Assembly (NCBI GenBank): GCA_016710985.1
Contig: JADJTX010000030.1
Span: 1-64,000 of the forward strand
Direction: 5' to 3'
Source of the DNA: Ignavibacteria bacterium
GTDB taxonomy: Bacteria > Bacteroidota > Ignavibacteria > Tepidaquicellales > Tepidaquicellaceae
Length of the DNA: 64,000 bases
Below, piece after piece: positions 8,237 to 16,527 of the stretch. Each line of letters starts with the position of its first letter. Position 1 is the stretch's first letter. The notes below the pieces were generated by a model, which ran no database searches, had not been told where the DNA came from, and worked only from the letters and a program-made list of their open reading frames with translations. Made by a program: the position numbers and the translations under genes.

Positions 8237-9490
8237 TCTATTTTTAATGAAGGTTTAAGTTTAAAATTATTCTCAAATTCGTTTAGAATAACATTACAAA
8301 TATAATTCTTATTTTCCTCAGTTGTCAATATGCTATCGTGAATAGTGCAAACAAATATTTCGGTCTTTCCTCAGCTATTCTTTTACAAACTTTATTAATC
8401 ATTAAATCTGCTTCAGCTCTTTGAAGGCTTATTGCAAGTTGTGTATAATCTTCTTTTTTATAGTGTCCGACAATTCTATAAACATTAGGGAATAACTTTT
8501 TAAATAGTTTTGCTTCTTTGTAAGTGTAATGATCCCGACTATTACAGAAAAATATTTTCCCGAAAAAATCCTTTTTGAATTTTTGTCTATCCTCTTTTTT
8601 TACTCCGGTTTCTTTCATCACATATTCGTAAAACTCTCCTTCACTTGTCAGCTTCCTATACAGTTCTATGTCAGGAAAAGTGACCACATAAGGAAGATTA
8701 TAATTGTAGTTTGATATTGAAGTATTGGAAAAGTTAGAAAGAGTATCATTATTAAATGAAAATACACTTTTTGGCAGTTTTGCTTTAAAAAAATCTTGAA
8801 TGAGTATATTAAATAAAAATGGCTGACTGTTTGAAATGTCAATATTGATTAATGGTTTTCCTTCATAGCTTAAAAACGGTCTTAACTCTCTTGAAAGATT
8901 AGTTATGTTTGTGTGGGCACGTCCGGCAAGGCTATCAACTTTAAAAAGAATGTCTTTTCCTGTATGTAGTCTATTGATACCTTGTAAGCATTGTATATGT
9001 CAGGATCACCGGAGTAATATTGATTAATATACTTTATTGCTTCCGTATGATTAATGTTTATCTTATAAAGATTGTCTGAAAGAAATTCATATTCCCTTCC
9101 GTCCGGAATGTCATTAATTAATTTTAATTTATGCTTATTTATCCTCTGTAATATTCTTACATCTTCAATCTTAACTTTTCTATGCTTAATACCTCTGTAA
9201 ATGTCCGTTAACCTATAGCTTTTAGAATATTCAGAAACTAAATAGCTATGATCCATTTCAATTACTTCTTTGCTTATTAGGTCATTCCGGATCATATAAA
9301 ATAATTTTCTGCCTATGATATTTCTGATAGTATGAGAATGTAAATTGATAAAGCTATTTTTACTATACCTTTTATCAAAAATTCTTTCCTCAAATATCTT
9401 ATGTAGTAAATAAAAATATTTGTCTTTATGCTTCAGGCAGTCAGGGAATAAATAATCGAAATCGAAATTAGAAGGAATGTAACAGTTCAA
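8233..9490 (-). CDS. minimal divergent family A DNA polymerase (reconstructed, two frameshifts)
   Basis: Reconstructed length 419 residues after one T is added at 8943-8947 and one A at 8358-8360 (minus-strand reading). Residues 1-180 are helical, with a winged-helix-like part ending EYSKSYRLTD. Residues 188-419 show the polymerase I palm/fingers in order: LAGRAHTNITNL (like TGRLSS..PNLQN), motif A NIDISNSQP (Asp218), motif B RQKFKKDFFGKIFF with R302, K306, F310, G311 and F314 at the exact spacing of Pol I R754/K758/F762/G763/Y766, LQRAEADLM (like QGTAADII, Gln357), and motif C TIHDSI (His385, Asp386). No 5' or 3' exonuclease domain. The Glu710 steric-gate position is Gln. Assignment is by motifs read by eye; function as an element-specific polymerase is inferred. 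TTG start behind AAAGGAGAG. Confidence 0.72.
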
Positions 9491-9557
9491 AGTCTTTCTC
9501 TCCTTTCAAGGAAAGCTCCGGACGTGTTACATTCCATATTGAATAAGTCATTCATTT

Positions 9558-10002
9558 TTAAAACATTGCAAACTGAATGACAATATTTTTCTTTTCAGAT
9601 TTTACTACACAATGTTTCTTAGCTTGATCCTGTTCCCAGCTCTCAGCCCTCTCCATTCCGTATAATTCCAAAGGTAAAAATATTTGCTTCTCTAAATGGT
9701 TTTGTTGATAATGTTTGAATTTACCATTAGCTAAGTAATACTTTCTTGAAGTTTCCAATATCCCGAAATCATATTCGATCCGGATAAAATCGAAATACTT
9801 TTGACCTTCATTTAAAAGTTTGTAATTCAAACCAAATGCGTTTAACTCTCTATACAAATGGTTTTCTTTTTTAGTGTGCAAAATGTCCGGTTACGAATGT
9901 AACCAATGTTTCGGTTGCGTTTGAATTCTTTGCCTTTTGGGAGAGTTAGAAAACTTTTCCGTTTTTCTCAATTTGGATTGTTTCGCAAATTTGAGTTTGC
10001 AT
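9558..10002 (-). CDS. hypothetical element protein upstream of the polymerase (reconstructed)
   Basis: A frame from ATG at 10002 (MQTQICETIQIEKNGKVF) joins, after adding one base near 9948 and one A at the run 9867-9872, to LYRELNAFGLNYKLLNEGQK and ends VVKSEKKNIVIQFAMF, about 148 residues. The join is convincing because GYIRNRTFCTLKK runs straight into ENHLYRELNAFG. No family is recognised. It is the first gene after the nested palindrome and sits 68 bp before the polymerase gene in the same direction, so a replication or regulatory role is possible but unproven. Confidence 0.5.
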
Positions 10003-10301
10003 TATATTTCCCTTTCTTATGTAAAAAAGCACTTAACAGCGAAAGAAAATCTATATATGCAAGGGAAGGTTTGCTATAAAGAAATTCCGTTAAATGCCTT
10101 TAAAATTTAGTTGATTTAATCCCTGCATAATTGTAATTGATTTATCTTTACACTTACAAAGTTAAGTGTAAATCAACCGACAAAATGTCAGGGATTAATT
10201 TAGCTTTTCTAAATCTATCTAAGGATTTTCTAATGCAACATAAGTAATATTCTTACGCCCTAATTCGTTTCTTAAAAAAGTTTATATAGTCAGGATCATT
10301 T
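10003..10301. other. intergenic region with nested palindrome, candidate origin or operator
   Basis: No gene. It lies directly upstream of the two-gene unknown/polymerase block, so it should hold that block's promoter. Its main feature is the nested inverted repeat listed separately. Confidence 0.5.
10116..10198. promoter_or_regulatory. nested inverted repeat in the element
   Basis: Outer arms TTAATCCCTG (10116-10125) and CAGGGATTAA (10189-10198) are perfect complements. Inside them TTTACACTTA (10147-10156) and TAAGTGTAAA (10163-10172) form a perfect 10-bp stem with a 6-base loop, and TTGATTTA/TAAATCAA offers an alternative pairing. Such nested cruciform structure upstream of a polymerase gene resembles replication origins or operator arrays of small replicons. 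Role inferred. Confidence 0.6.
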
Positions 10302-10926
10302 TTAAACTATATCTTTCTTTAATGTATTTTCAAGTTTGTGAAGTTCCTTATTTTTTAGAAAAATCTTTCATAACTCTTTGTAATGTTGCTTCATATTGAG
10401 TTTTATTGGGTAAATTATTAACAATATTTTTCTTGTATAATTAATTTTTCTTTTTCGTTTCTCAAAATGATTATATCAAGATCAATTCTTTCTATCATAC
10501 CTTGAGTATATCCAATTTCATACCCTACTCTGAATAATAATTCATTAAATATAAATCTCAATTCTTTCTTGTTTACTACTTTACGATTAGTGGCAATGCC
10601 TTTTAATTTAACTTCAAATTGAAAGTAATTATTACTGAATATATCTCTTTCAGTAAACCAAAAGCTAAGATAAAATTAGGGAAATTAGGAGAGAGAAAGG
10701 GATAAGGAGCATATCCAATAAAATTACCCAAGCTAATGATTAATTTTTGATCATTTATAAGATTTTTGAAGTTTTCTGATAAATGTTTTTCAATAAACTC
10801 TTTTTTTTTAAAATCTATAGCTATGTCTTTATTAATTATCTCTTTTCTTTTTTCCCATAATTCCGGATCATTGGCAAAATTAATAATATGAAAAAAGACA
10901 TCATCTTTGTTATCAGATTTTTCCAT
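10302..10926 (-). CDS. hypothetical protein, alpha-helical (reconstructed, three frameshifts)
   Basis: Begins MEKSDNKDDVFFHIINFAND behind GGAAGGAAA. The first frame stops after about 107 residues; one-base corrections near 10618, 10428 and 10358 continue it through FQFEVKLKGIATNRKVV, ELLFRVGYEIGYTQGM, NNLPNKTQYEATLQRVMKDF and ELHKLENTLKKDI to a stop at 10302, about 205 residues with a coiled-coil-like end. Two of the three breaks lie in A runs. No family recognised. The reconstruction at each joint is plausible but not certain. Confidence 0.42.
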
Positions 10927-10968
10927 TTTCCTTCCCGAAAATGTTTCAAAAATTAAGTTAAGTAGTGA

Positions 10969-11398
10969 CTAAAATTTCTTTCCTCTAAAACTAATAGTTA
11001 CATCATTCATTGATATTTTCCTTTTATTTCCATTGTAACCAATGACAATTTCAAGATTTGGTAAATTCAAAGTTGATACGCTTAAACCACAATAAGCACT
11101 ATCCATATTTGTAATGTTGTAATACTTCTTATCCTCAGTAAATTCATTCTCCAGCCAGTTGTAGCCAACATTCCATACTCTCCAATTTCATCAACTGCAA
11201 AATAAATATCGCAATAATTATATTGGTATGCTTCAATTGTGTTTAACTTAAAATTTGAAGATACAGTAATTATCATAATTATTGTTAATATCTTCTGCTT
11301 CGGAATTGTAAACAGGATATAAAGAAACATATTTGATTTCTTGAGAATATAGACTTGAATAGATTAGTAAAAAAGAATAGATGTTATAATTTTTTCAT
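10969..11398 (-). CDS. small secreted protein (reconstructed, several frameshifts)
   Basis: A GGGAAGGTAAA site precedes an ATG whose corrected frame reads MKK, IITSILFLLIYSSLYSQ, a clear signal peptide, then EIKYVSLYPVYNSEAEDINN. Further corrected segments are EAYQYNYCDIYFAVDEIGEY, YYNITNMDSAYCGLSVSTL and VIGYNGNKRKISMNDVTISF. At least four single-base breaks are needed in 430 bp, two of them at 6-base T/A runs near the start. The mature protein would be about 120 residues, exported, function unknown. The next gene starts 43 bp downstream. Confidence 0.45.
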
Positions 11399-11467
11399 TT
11401 TACCTTCCCGTTTGTTAATTGGAAATTACTTAAAATACCTTTTTAATGAACATACAATTAAATCTTT

Positions 11468-12112
11468 TTAAAATGTAGGAATATATGTTGAAGGGCAATT
11501 TTCAATTCTGCATATTTCACATGTTGCACCAGTAACAGGATCAGTATTCCTTTTATCTTTAAAAGCAAGGTGAGGTGGATTGACATGAGGATTTCCTAAA
11601 TTACATGTTCTAAAATAGAATGCTTTGAAACCCGTTTCAAGTAATGATGTGATATAATTTCATATCAGATGTAACTAATATTAAATCATTTGGATCATTT
11701 AATGGTTTAGATAAATCAATACATGCGGAGAGATATAAAACATCAGAAGTGTTAAAAGAAGTATTCGGAATGGGTTGATATTTTGCATTAATGCAAATGT
11801 CTTACTATCCGTCATATATTTAGAACTATTAAGAATATGTATCTTTTCATTTTCAACATCTGAATTTATTTGTTCAAGAATAATTTGTACTTGATCTATC
11901 TTTAAATCAACTGTATTATCTCTTGTCGATTTGTTCAAGGCTGAGATTGCTTCTAACAAGGCAAACTCAATTGTTAAAATCTTATATTCAGGATTGTGAT
12001 AAATGTGAAGTAAATTTGAACTTCCTATGTCTTCAAAATAAATTCTAACTAATGCATTTACATCAAAAAAAAAATATTTCTTAGTGTGTTTCTTCTCCAT
12101 ATCGATCTTCAT
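11468..12112 (-). CDS. PIN-domain (VapC-like) putative toxin (reconstructed, two frameshifts)
   Basis: PIN-fold RNase candidate. The acidic active-site residues appear in family order: FFFDVNALVRIYFEDIGSS (first Asp), LTIEFALLEAISALN (Glu), NTSDVLYLSACIDLSK (Asp) and LILVTSDMKLY (final T/SD). One-base corrections near 11770 and 11648 are needed; after the second, the tail reads GFKAFYFRTCNLGNP and ATCEICRIENC, four cysteines that may bind a metal, unusual for VapC. Its ATG lies inside the end of the upstream gene (32-bp overlap), the classic antitoxin-toxin arrangement. Toxin activity is inferred. Confidence 0.6.
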
Positions 12113-12573
12113 GAATTATTTTATCAAGATCAATTCCTTTTTCGATCAACATTCTTCCCATTTTTTTTACATCATTTTAAGCTTCTCTTTGTCTTCTATA
12201 TTTCTTCTAATGTTTAAACCTTTAAATAACTCTGAAGATTTATAAAATTTAAATTTTTGGATTATCAAAAATAGGATCAGACTTTTTTTCTTTAACAATA
12301 ATTGGCTTAAATTGCCTTTGAAATAGTATATATCCTTTAAGATTGTATCCTAGAATTTTATTGTAACTTCCTGTCATTTTGGAAGTGTTTAATTGAGATT
12401 TATCCTCAGGAATAAAGGTATTTTGATTATCTGTCAAACTAGATTTCTGAAGTAACTTTAAATAAGTTAAATGATTTTCTTCCTTTGACTTTAATGCCCA
12501 GTAGACTATATGCATCTTGATCTTGAAAATCAAAAGTTGTTTTTGATTTTAATGTATTAATTAAATCATTCAT
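12081..12573 (-). CDS. probable antitoxin partner of the PIN protein (reconstructed)
   Basis: ATG at 12573 (MNDLINTLKSKTTFDFQDQD) leads, after several one-base corrections, through KGRKSFNLFKV, FIPEDKSQLNTSKMTGSYNK, FKPIIVKEKKSDPIFDNPK and FKGLNIRRNIEDKEKLK to MLIEKGIDLDKIIHEDRYG and TAA at 12081. About 165 residues. The C-terminus overlaps the start of the PIN gene by 32 bp. No known antitoxin DNA-binding family is recognised. With three or four breaks in under 500 bp the internal sequence is uncertain; partnership rests on position only. Confidence 0.4.
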
Positions 12574-12581
12574 AATTTAAA

Positions 12582-13234
12582 TTATTGGTTTTCTAAGCTT
12601 TTGATAATTTTTGAGAAATTTTCTATTTCAAGTTCAATTAATTCATTTTAGATTAATTAATTCAATACTTATATCAAATTGAACATCATAATCCACTATG
12701 TATTTATCTGGATTTTTTATTAAAGGTTCTATTCCTAATGTCATAGTTTTCTCTTTGTTTGAAAATACAAAAATACCTTTTGCATAGAGATGATCAGTAT
12801 CTGCGTTGTAGATTTTCTTTTCTTTAAAAAAATCTATAAAATCTTCACCAATCTTTCGAATTTTCAAATTTATTAATGACCTGTTTTTGTCGAAAACCAA
12901 ATTTATCAAATGAAGATAACTTAATTTTACTACAAATCAATGATAAATATCGATAAATCTTTTCCATATAATGTTGATATCAATATCTTCATCAGAGGGA
13001 TTAATTTCAGAAAATCTTAGTATATCTAAGTCATTATAAAATACGCTATTATTTGAGGACAATAATTCTATTACAAAAGGGCCCTTCGAACTGCATTAAT
13101 TATTGGATAATCGTTTTTTAATAGATCAATAAAAAAAGAAACATCAATTTCATCAAAATTTTCCCCTCATTTTCAATTAATAACCAATTTATGTAAGTTC
13201 TTGAAAAATTAAATCCAAATACTACATTTTGCAT
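12582..13234 (-). CDS. hypothetical protein, first gene of the PIN operon (reconstructed)
   Basis: ATG at 13234 opens MQNVVFGFNFSRTYINWLLI; corrected segments continue IDVSFFIDLLKNDYPIINAV, FVIELLSSNNSVFYNDLDIL, INPSDEDIDINIIWKRFIDI, then LINLKIRKIGEDFIDFFKEK, KGIFVFSNKEKTMTLGIEPL and IELEIENFSKIIKSLENQ, ending 8 bp before the next gene. It could be one protein of about 215 residues or two. No family recognised. It is the promoter-proximal gene of a likely three-gene operon with the antitoxin-like and PIN genes. Confidence 0.38.
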
Positions 13235-13484
13235 ATTCTTAAATTTTATTAAAATATCTATATAATTTTTAAAAAAAAATGTTAATAGAATAATTTAAAT
13301 AATGCTTATTCTATAGAATTTATGCAATTTACAGCCCTGCAATACTTTTTACTTTTTCTTTAGAATAAGACTACAAAAAATTAGTGAGCAAAGAAATACA
13401 TAAATATATAAGCTTTAAAATGAAGTATTCACCGAATGAAATTCCCATAGAATATTTTTAATTAAAATAATTATCTGTTTAAAA

Positions 13485-13653
13485 CTATACAATCTTAATC
13501 TTATTCACTGCTTCCCTTAAATCATTCGTTACAATATGAATATAATTCATTGTAGTTTGTATTTCGGAATGTCCGGCAATCTCTTTGACAAAATTTTTAT
13601 TCACTCCGGATTTAATTAGAGAAGTAATGAATATATGTCTTAAACAATGGACA
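13485..13653 (-). pseudogene. truncated second integrase, C-terminal 54 codons
   Basis: Encodes HCLRHIFITSLIKSGVNKNF then VKEIAGHSEIQTTMNYIH and ends KIKIV, matching the last 53 residues of the element's own integrase (14227-14388) with only five amino-acid differences but about sixteen further synonymous codon differences. It begins immediately after the stop codon of the membrane protein gene and ends with its own stop. It is therefore the conserved tail of a related integrase gene, not a recent copy of the resident one. The upstream part is absent. Confidence 0.85.
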
Positions 13654-13659
13654 TACTTT

Positions 13660-14208
13660 TTAAAATGTCATTTGAATTTTAAGTTCATTTTTCTCATCAG
13701 TTGTATCTCTGAACATGCATTCTCCATTTTTCCAAATCTCAATGCTTAGCTTCTTACAAGTTTCATCTCGATATGTATACTTATCCGGTTTTTCACGTTC
13801 TTTACTGTTTACCAAATTTATGCTAACTTTTTTTGGTTCAATTAGATCTAATTGAAAATACTTAGTTTGTTTAATCTTTTTGCTACTTGTAATATTATTT
13901 TTGTCCGTAATTTGATACTCTATTGAGTAAAGACAATTCTCATAACCAAAAACTTTTATCAAACAAATATTAGGTTCTTTAAGAATGAATATATAAAACA
14001 GGATAAATATTAGAGCTATGGGAAGAAAATATTTAATTAATTTTAATGGGGTTATTTTCATTGGAAATAATTTATTTTTTATTCTTTCTTTTTTTGATAT
14101 AAGGTTTCTAAATCGAAAGCCTTTAATAACTTTAATAAGTAAAGAATTATTAAAAAGATGATTAAAAGCAATAACAAAACCAATAAATGAATAAATTATA
14201 TCAACCAT
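13660..14208 (-). CDS. membrane-anchored hypothetical protein between two integrase ends
   Basis: 182 residues, intact frame. A hydrophobic N-terminal segment (MVDIIYSFIGFVIAF) and a stronger membrane helix at about residues 58-76 (LIKYFLPIALIFILFYIFIL) are followed by a soluble C-terminal domain of about 100 residues with SIEYQITDKN and FQLDLIEPKKVSINLVNS. No family is recognised. It is the only gene in the element lying between the integrase and the truncated second integrase end, which marks it as a separately acquired cargo cassette. Confidence 0.6.
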   Translation of the reverse strand: MVDIIYSFIGFVIAFNHLFNNSLLIKVIKGFRFRNLISKKERIKNKLFPMKITPLKLIKYFLPIALIFILFYIFILKEPNICLIKVFGYENCLYSIEYQITDKNNITSSKKIKQTKYFQLDLIEPKKVSINLVNSKEREKPDKYTYRDETCKKLSIEIWKNGECMFRDTTDEKNELKIQMTF

Positions 14209-14226
14209 TAAAAATAAATAAAGATA

Positions 14227-15275
14227 TTAAATATTTATTTTATTAACTGCTTCTCTCAAATCATTTGTTATAATATGAATATAATTCATTGTCGTTTGTA
14301 TCTCCGAATGTCCGGCAATCTCTTTAACATAGTTTATATTAACTCCGGATTTAATCAAACTTGTAATAAATGTATGTCTTAAACAATGGAAATGAAATTT
14401 CTCAGGAAAGTTTACAGCTCTCAATACTTCTTTGAACTTCTTTGAAATAGTGTCTTTGTTGAATTTAAAACCTTTCCTTGAAAATAAATAGCTTTCAGGA
14501 TCACATAAAGAAATAATATTTCCCTTCGGATAAATTAAGCATATCACAAAGCAAAGTATAAAGACTTTCTGAAATTGGTATTTGTCTTATTTTTCCGGTC
14601 TTAGTCTTGAAATTCTCTTTATTCCGGATCATTAAAACCTTCTCATTTAAGTTTATATCTTTCCACTGAATATTTATGATCTCATTAAGCCTACAGCCTG
14701 TATAAAGCCCTGTTAATACTATGTATCTCAGGTATGTATCTTTTATGTTATTCAGCAATACTTTTAATTCTATCTCATTGAATGAAAGTCTTTCTTTCTG
14801 TTCAACTATGATTTGTTTTACATATCTCATAGGATTTTCAGAAATCCAATTCCACTTTAAAGCTAAATTCAATATTGCTTTCATTGTCTTTAAATCAATG
14901 TTTACAGTGGTTTTCTTTACCTCAGTTAATCTTACAGATTTATAATTCTCTAAGTCTTTGTTTGTGATAAGCATAACAGGTTTATTCTTAATGATCCGGA
15001 TCATATCATTTAAAACCCTTCTGTAAATTTGCATAGTGGATTTTTGAAGATTATCAGAAGTATATTTAATTACTTCTTTTCTTAAATCTTCAATGTAATA
15101 AACAACATTAGATTTTTTGTTTGTGGAGTGTTTTAGAAGTGTTTTTAAAGTTAGATAAGAATTTCATTGCTTCCGGTTTATACTTTGTCTTACAGGAAAT
15201 CATTTTCCTTTTACCTGTCAGTTCATCTTTAATGAACAGATAATAAAAACCGTTTGGACGTTTTGAAAGAAACAT
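14227..15275 (-). CDS. int: tyrosine recombinase/integrase (two frameshifts)
   Basis: Phage-type integrase of about 350 residues. N-terminal Arm-like beta motif LSKRPNGFYYLFIKDELTGK, core-binding domain from IYRRVLNDMIRIIKN, catalytic residues TGLYTGCRLNEI (Arg), KTKTGKIRQIPIS (Lys), HCLRHTF (His-x-x-Arg), and GHSEIQTTMNYIH (His and nucleophilic Tyr). All catalytic residues are present. Two one-base breaks, in A-rich tracts near 15115 and 14519, split the frame. The gene starts behind GGGAAGGAG and lies 120 bp inside the right attachment repeat, as usual for site-specific elements in tRNA genes. If the breaks are sequencing errors the enzyme should be active. Confidence 0.88.
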
Positions 15276-15394
15276 TTTTTAACTCCTTCCCGAAGTCAAA
15301 AAAGTATGAAAATTCAGGTCTAACTATATGAAAGTATATATGAAGTTGTAAGAAAAGTTTTGATTTTTGCGTGTAATTAAAGATTTTCGGAGTG

Positions 15395-15473
15395 TTTCAA
15401 GACCGCCGCATTCAACCACTCTGCCATCTCTCTAATTTAGTTATAAGTTACGAATTACTGGTTACAAATTAAA
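15395..15473. repeat. att direct repeat, right copy (5' half of tRNA-Ser)
   Basis: Identical over 79 bp to 6126-6204. Here it contains only the tRNA-Ser 5' half and upstream DNA; the 3' half is missing, so this copy is not a functional tRNA gene. Confidence 0.93.
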
Positions 15474-15773
15474 GATTGAAATTTGAGATTATCCATTTTT
15501 TTCCATTTTTGATAATTTTAAGAAGATTTTAAACTGATAATTAGAAACATTTTCTGACTACCAATGAATTTTAGAATTAAGATATCTGGTTGCTAAACCC
15601 TTGTCCTGCAAACAGCTAAATCCGTATAGGTTAAAAAGCTAAACACTTTCCGAAATTAACAGCCATAAAATTCGGGTTTAAATATGTGAATATTTATATG
15701 AAGTTTAAAAATGTTTTGTATTTGATTTCACATTCCTGAGCATAGTAAAGAGAGGAAGCAAACAGCTCCGAAA
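15474..15773. other. chromosomal spacer right of the element, possible relic of an integrase leader
   Basis: No gene seen. The stretch 15640-15735 (TTCCGAAATTAAC... AAATTCGGG... TTTATATGAAGTTT) lines up by eye with the element's integrase leader at 15285-15375 (TTCCCGAAGTC... AAATTCAGG... TATATATGAAGTTG), suggesting an older, related insertion. Similarity is imperfect. Confidence 0.4.
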
Positions 15774-16451
15774 TCAAAGATCCAAAACCGTAAATCTAAT
15801 ATCCTTAATTATATCTTCAAACTCACCAAGTTTAAAAACCCCGATCCGCGTCCTTCTTAATTCTTTAAGATATCCTCCGACACTAAGTCTTTCACCAAAA
15901 TCATTTGCAATGGTCCTTATATATGTTCCCTTGCTGCTGGAAATTCTGAAGCGGAGATCAGTGCTCGTTTTTCTTTTTATTTCAAATTCTGAAATAGTAA
16001 TTTTTCGTGTCTGCCTTTCTATTTCTCTTCCCTTCCTTGCCATTTTGTATAAAGGTTTTCCTTTATGCTTCACCGCTGAATACATTGGAGGAAGCTGCTC
16101 TGTCTCTCCAAGAAATGATTTTCTCACTGATTCAATTTCATCATCACTGACATCAAAACTTTCCATGACATTCTCTTCTTCGCTTTCTGTATCAAAGCTT
16201 TTTGTCGTCGCGCCTATCCTGATAATCCCCTCGTACTCCTTATCATACTCAATGAACTCATTAATTTTTTTCGTCATCTTATCAGAACAAAGGATCAACA
16301 GCCCAGTTGCCTTTGGATCAAGAGTCCCCGAATGCCCGACTTTTTTTAAATTCAGACTTCTCTTAAAAATCCTGACAATATCCGCGCTTGTATAATCAAG
16401 AGGCTTGTCAACTAAAATGACCTTACCGATAGGCTGTGACTGAAAATCCAA
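15774..16451 (-). CDS. truB: tRNA pseudouridine(55) synthase TruB
   Basis: Makes the universal pseudouridine 55 in the T loop of tRNAs. 225 residues, at the short end for TruB, without a clear C-terminal PUA domain. VGHSGTLDPKATGLLIL carries the catalytic Asp; KPLDYTSADIV is the N-terminal KPxGxTS-type motif and SSKGTYIRTIANDFG the conserved SxGTYIRxLxxDxG segment. Last gene of the rimP-nusA-infB-rbfA-truB cluster, 76 bp downstream of rbfA. Confidence 0.93.
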   Translation of the reverse strand: MDFQSQPIGKVILVDKPLDYTSADIVRIFKRSLNLKKVGHSGTLDPKATGLLILCSDKMTKKINEFIEYDKEYEGIIRIGATTKSFDTESEEENVMESFDVSDDEIESVRKSFLGETEQLPPMYSAVKHKGKPLYKMARKGREIERQTRKITISEFEIKRKTSTDLRFRISSSKGTYIRTIANDFGERLSVGGYLKELRRTRIGVFKLGEFEDIIKDIRFTVLDL

Positions 16452-16527
16452 GTTTGAGGAATTAAGAATTAATAATTAAAATTGAGGATTGTAGAGTAGA
16501 AATCTACTATGACATATTCACTATTTA

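Larger units (their letters stand above)
6126..15473 (-). mobile_element. 9.3 kb integrative element inserted in tRNA-Ser
   Basis: Bounded by two identical 79-bp direct repeats 9269 bp apart, with a tyrosine integrase reading away from the right end. All recognisable genes lie on the minus strand: PEGA lipoprotein, HTH protein, small membrane protein, small protein, family A polymerase-like protein, unknown, unknown, secreted protein, PIN protein, probable antitoxin, unknown, truncated integrase, membrane protein, integrase. No capsid, portal, relaxase or conjugation gene is seen, so it is neither an obvious prophage nor an ICE. Its genes are visibly more AT-rich than the flanks and several carry GGGAAGG-type ribosome-binding sites that flanking genes mostly lack, consistent with foreign origin. 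It is more riddled with single-base frame breaks than the chromosome. Confidence 0.88.

Noticed and set aside
12081..13234. Known antitoxin families (Phd, RHH, AbrB) for the genes upstream of the PIN gene
   Set aside because: No matching motif seen in the reconstructed sequence; left as unrecognised.
6126..15473. Prophage or integrative conjugative element
   Set aside because: No capsid, portal, terminase large subunit, relaxase or type IV secretion gene is recognisable; only integrase, polymerase-like and cargo genes.
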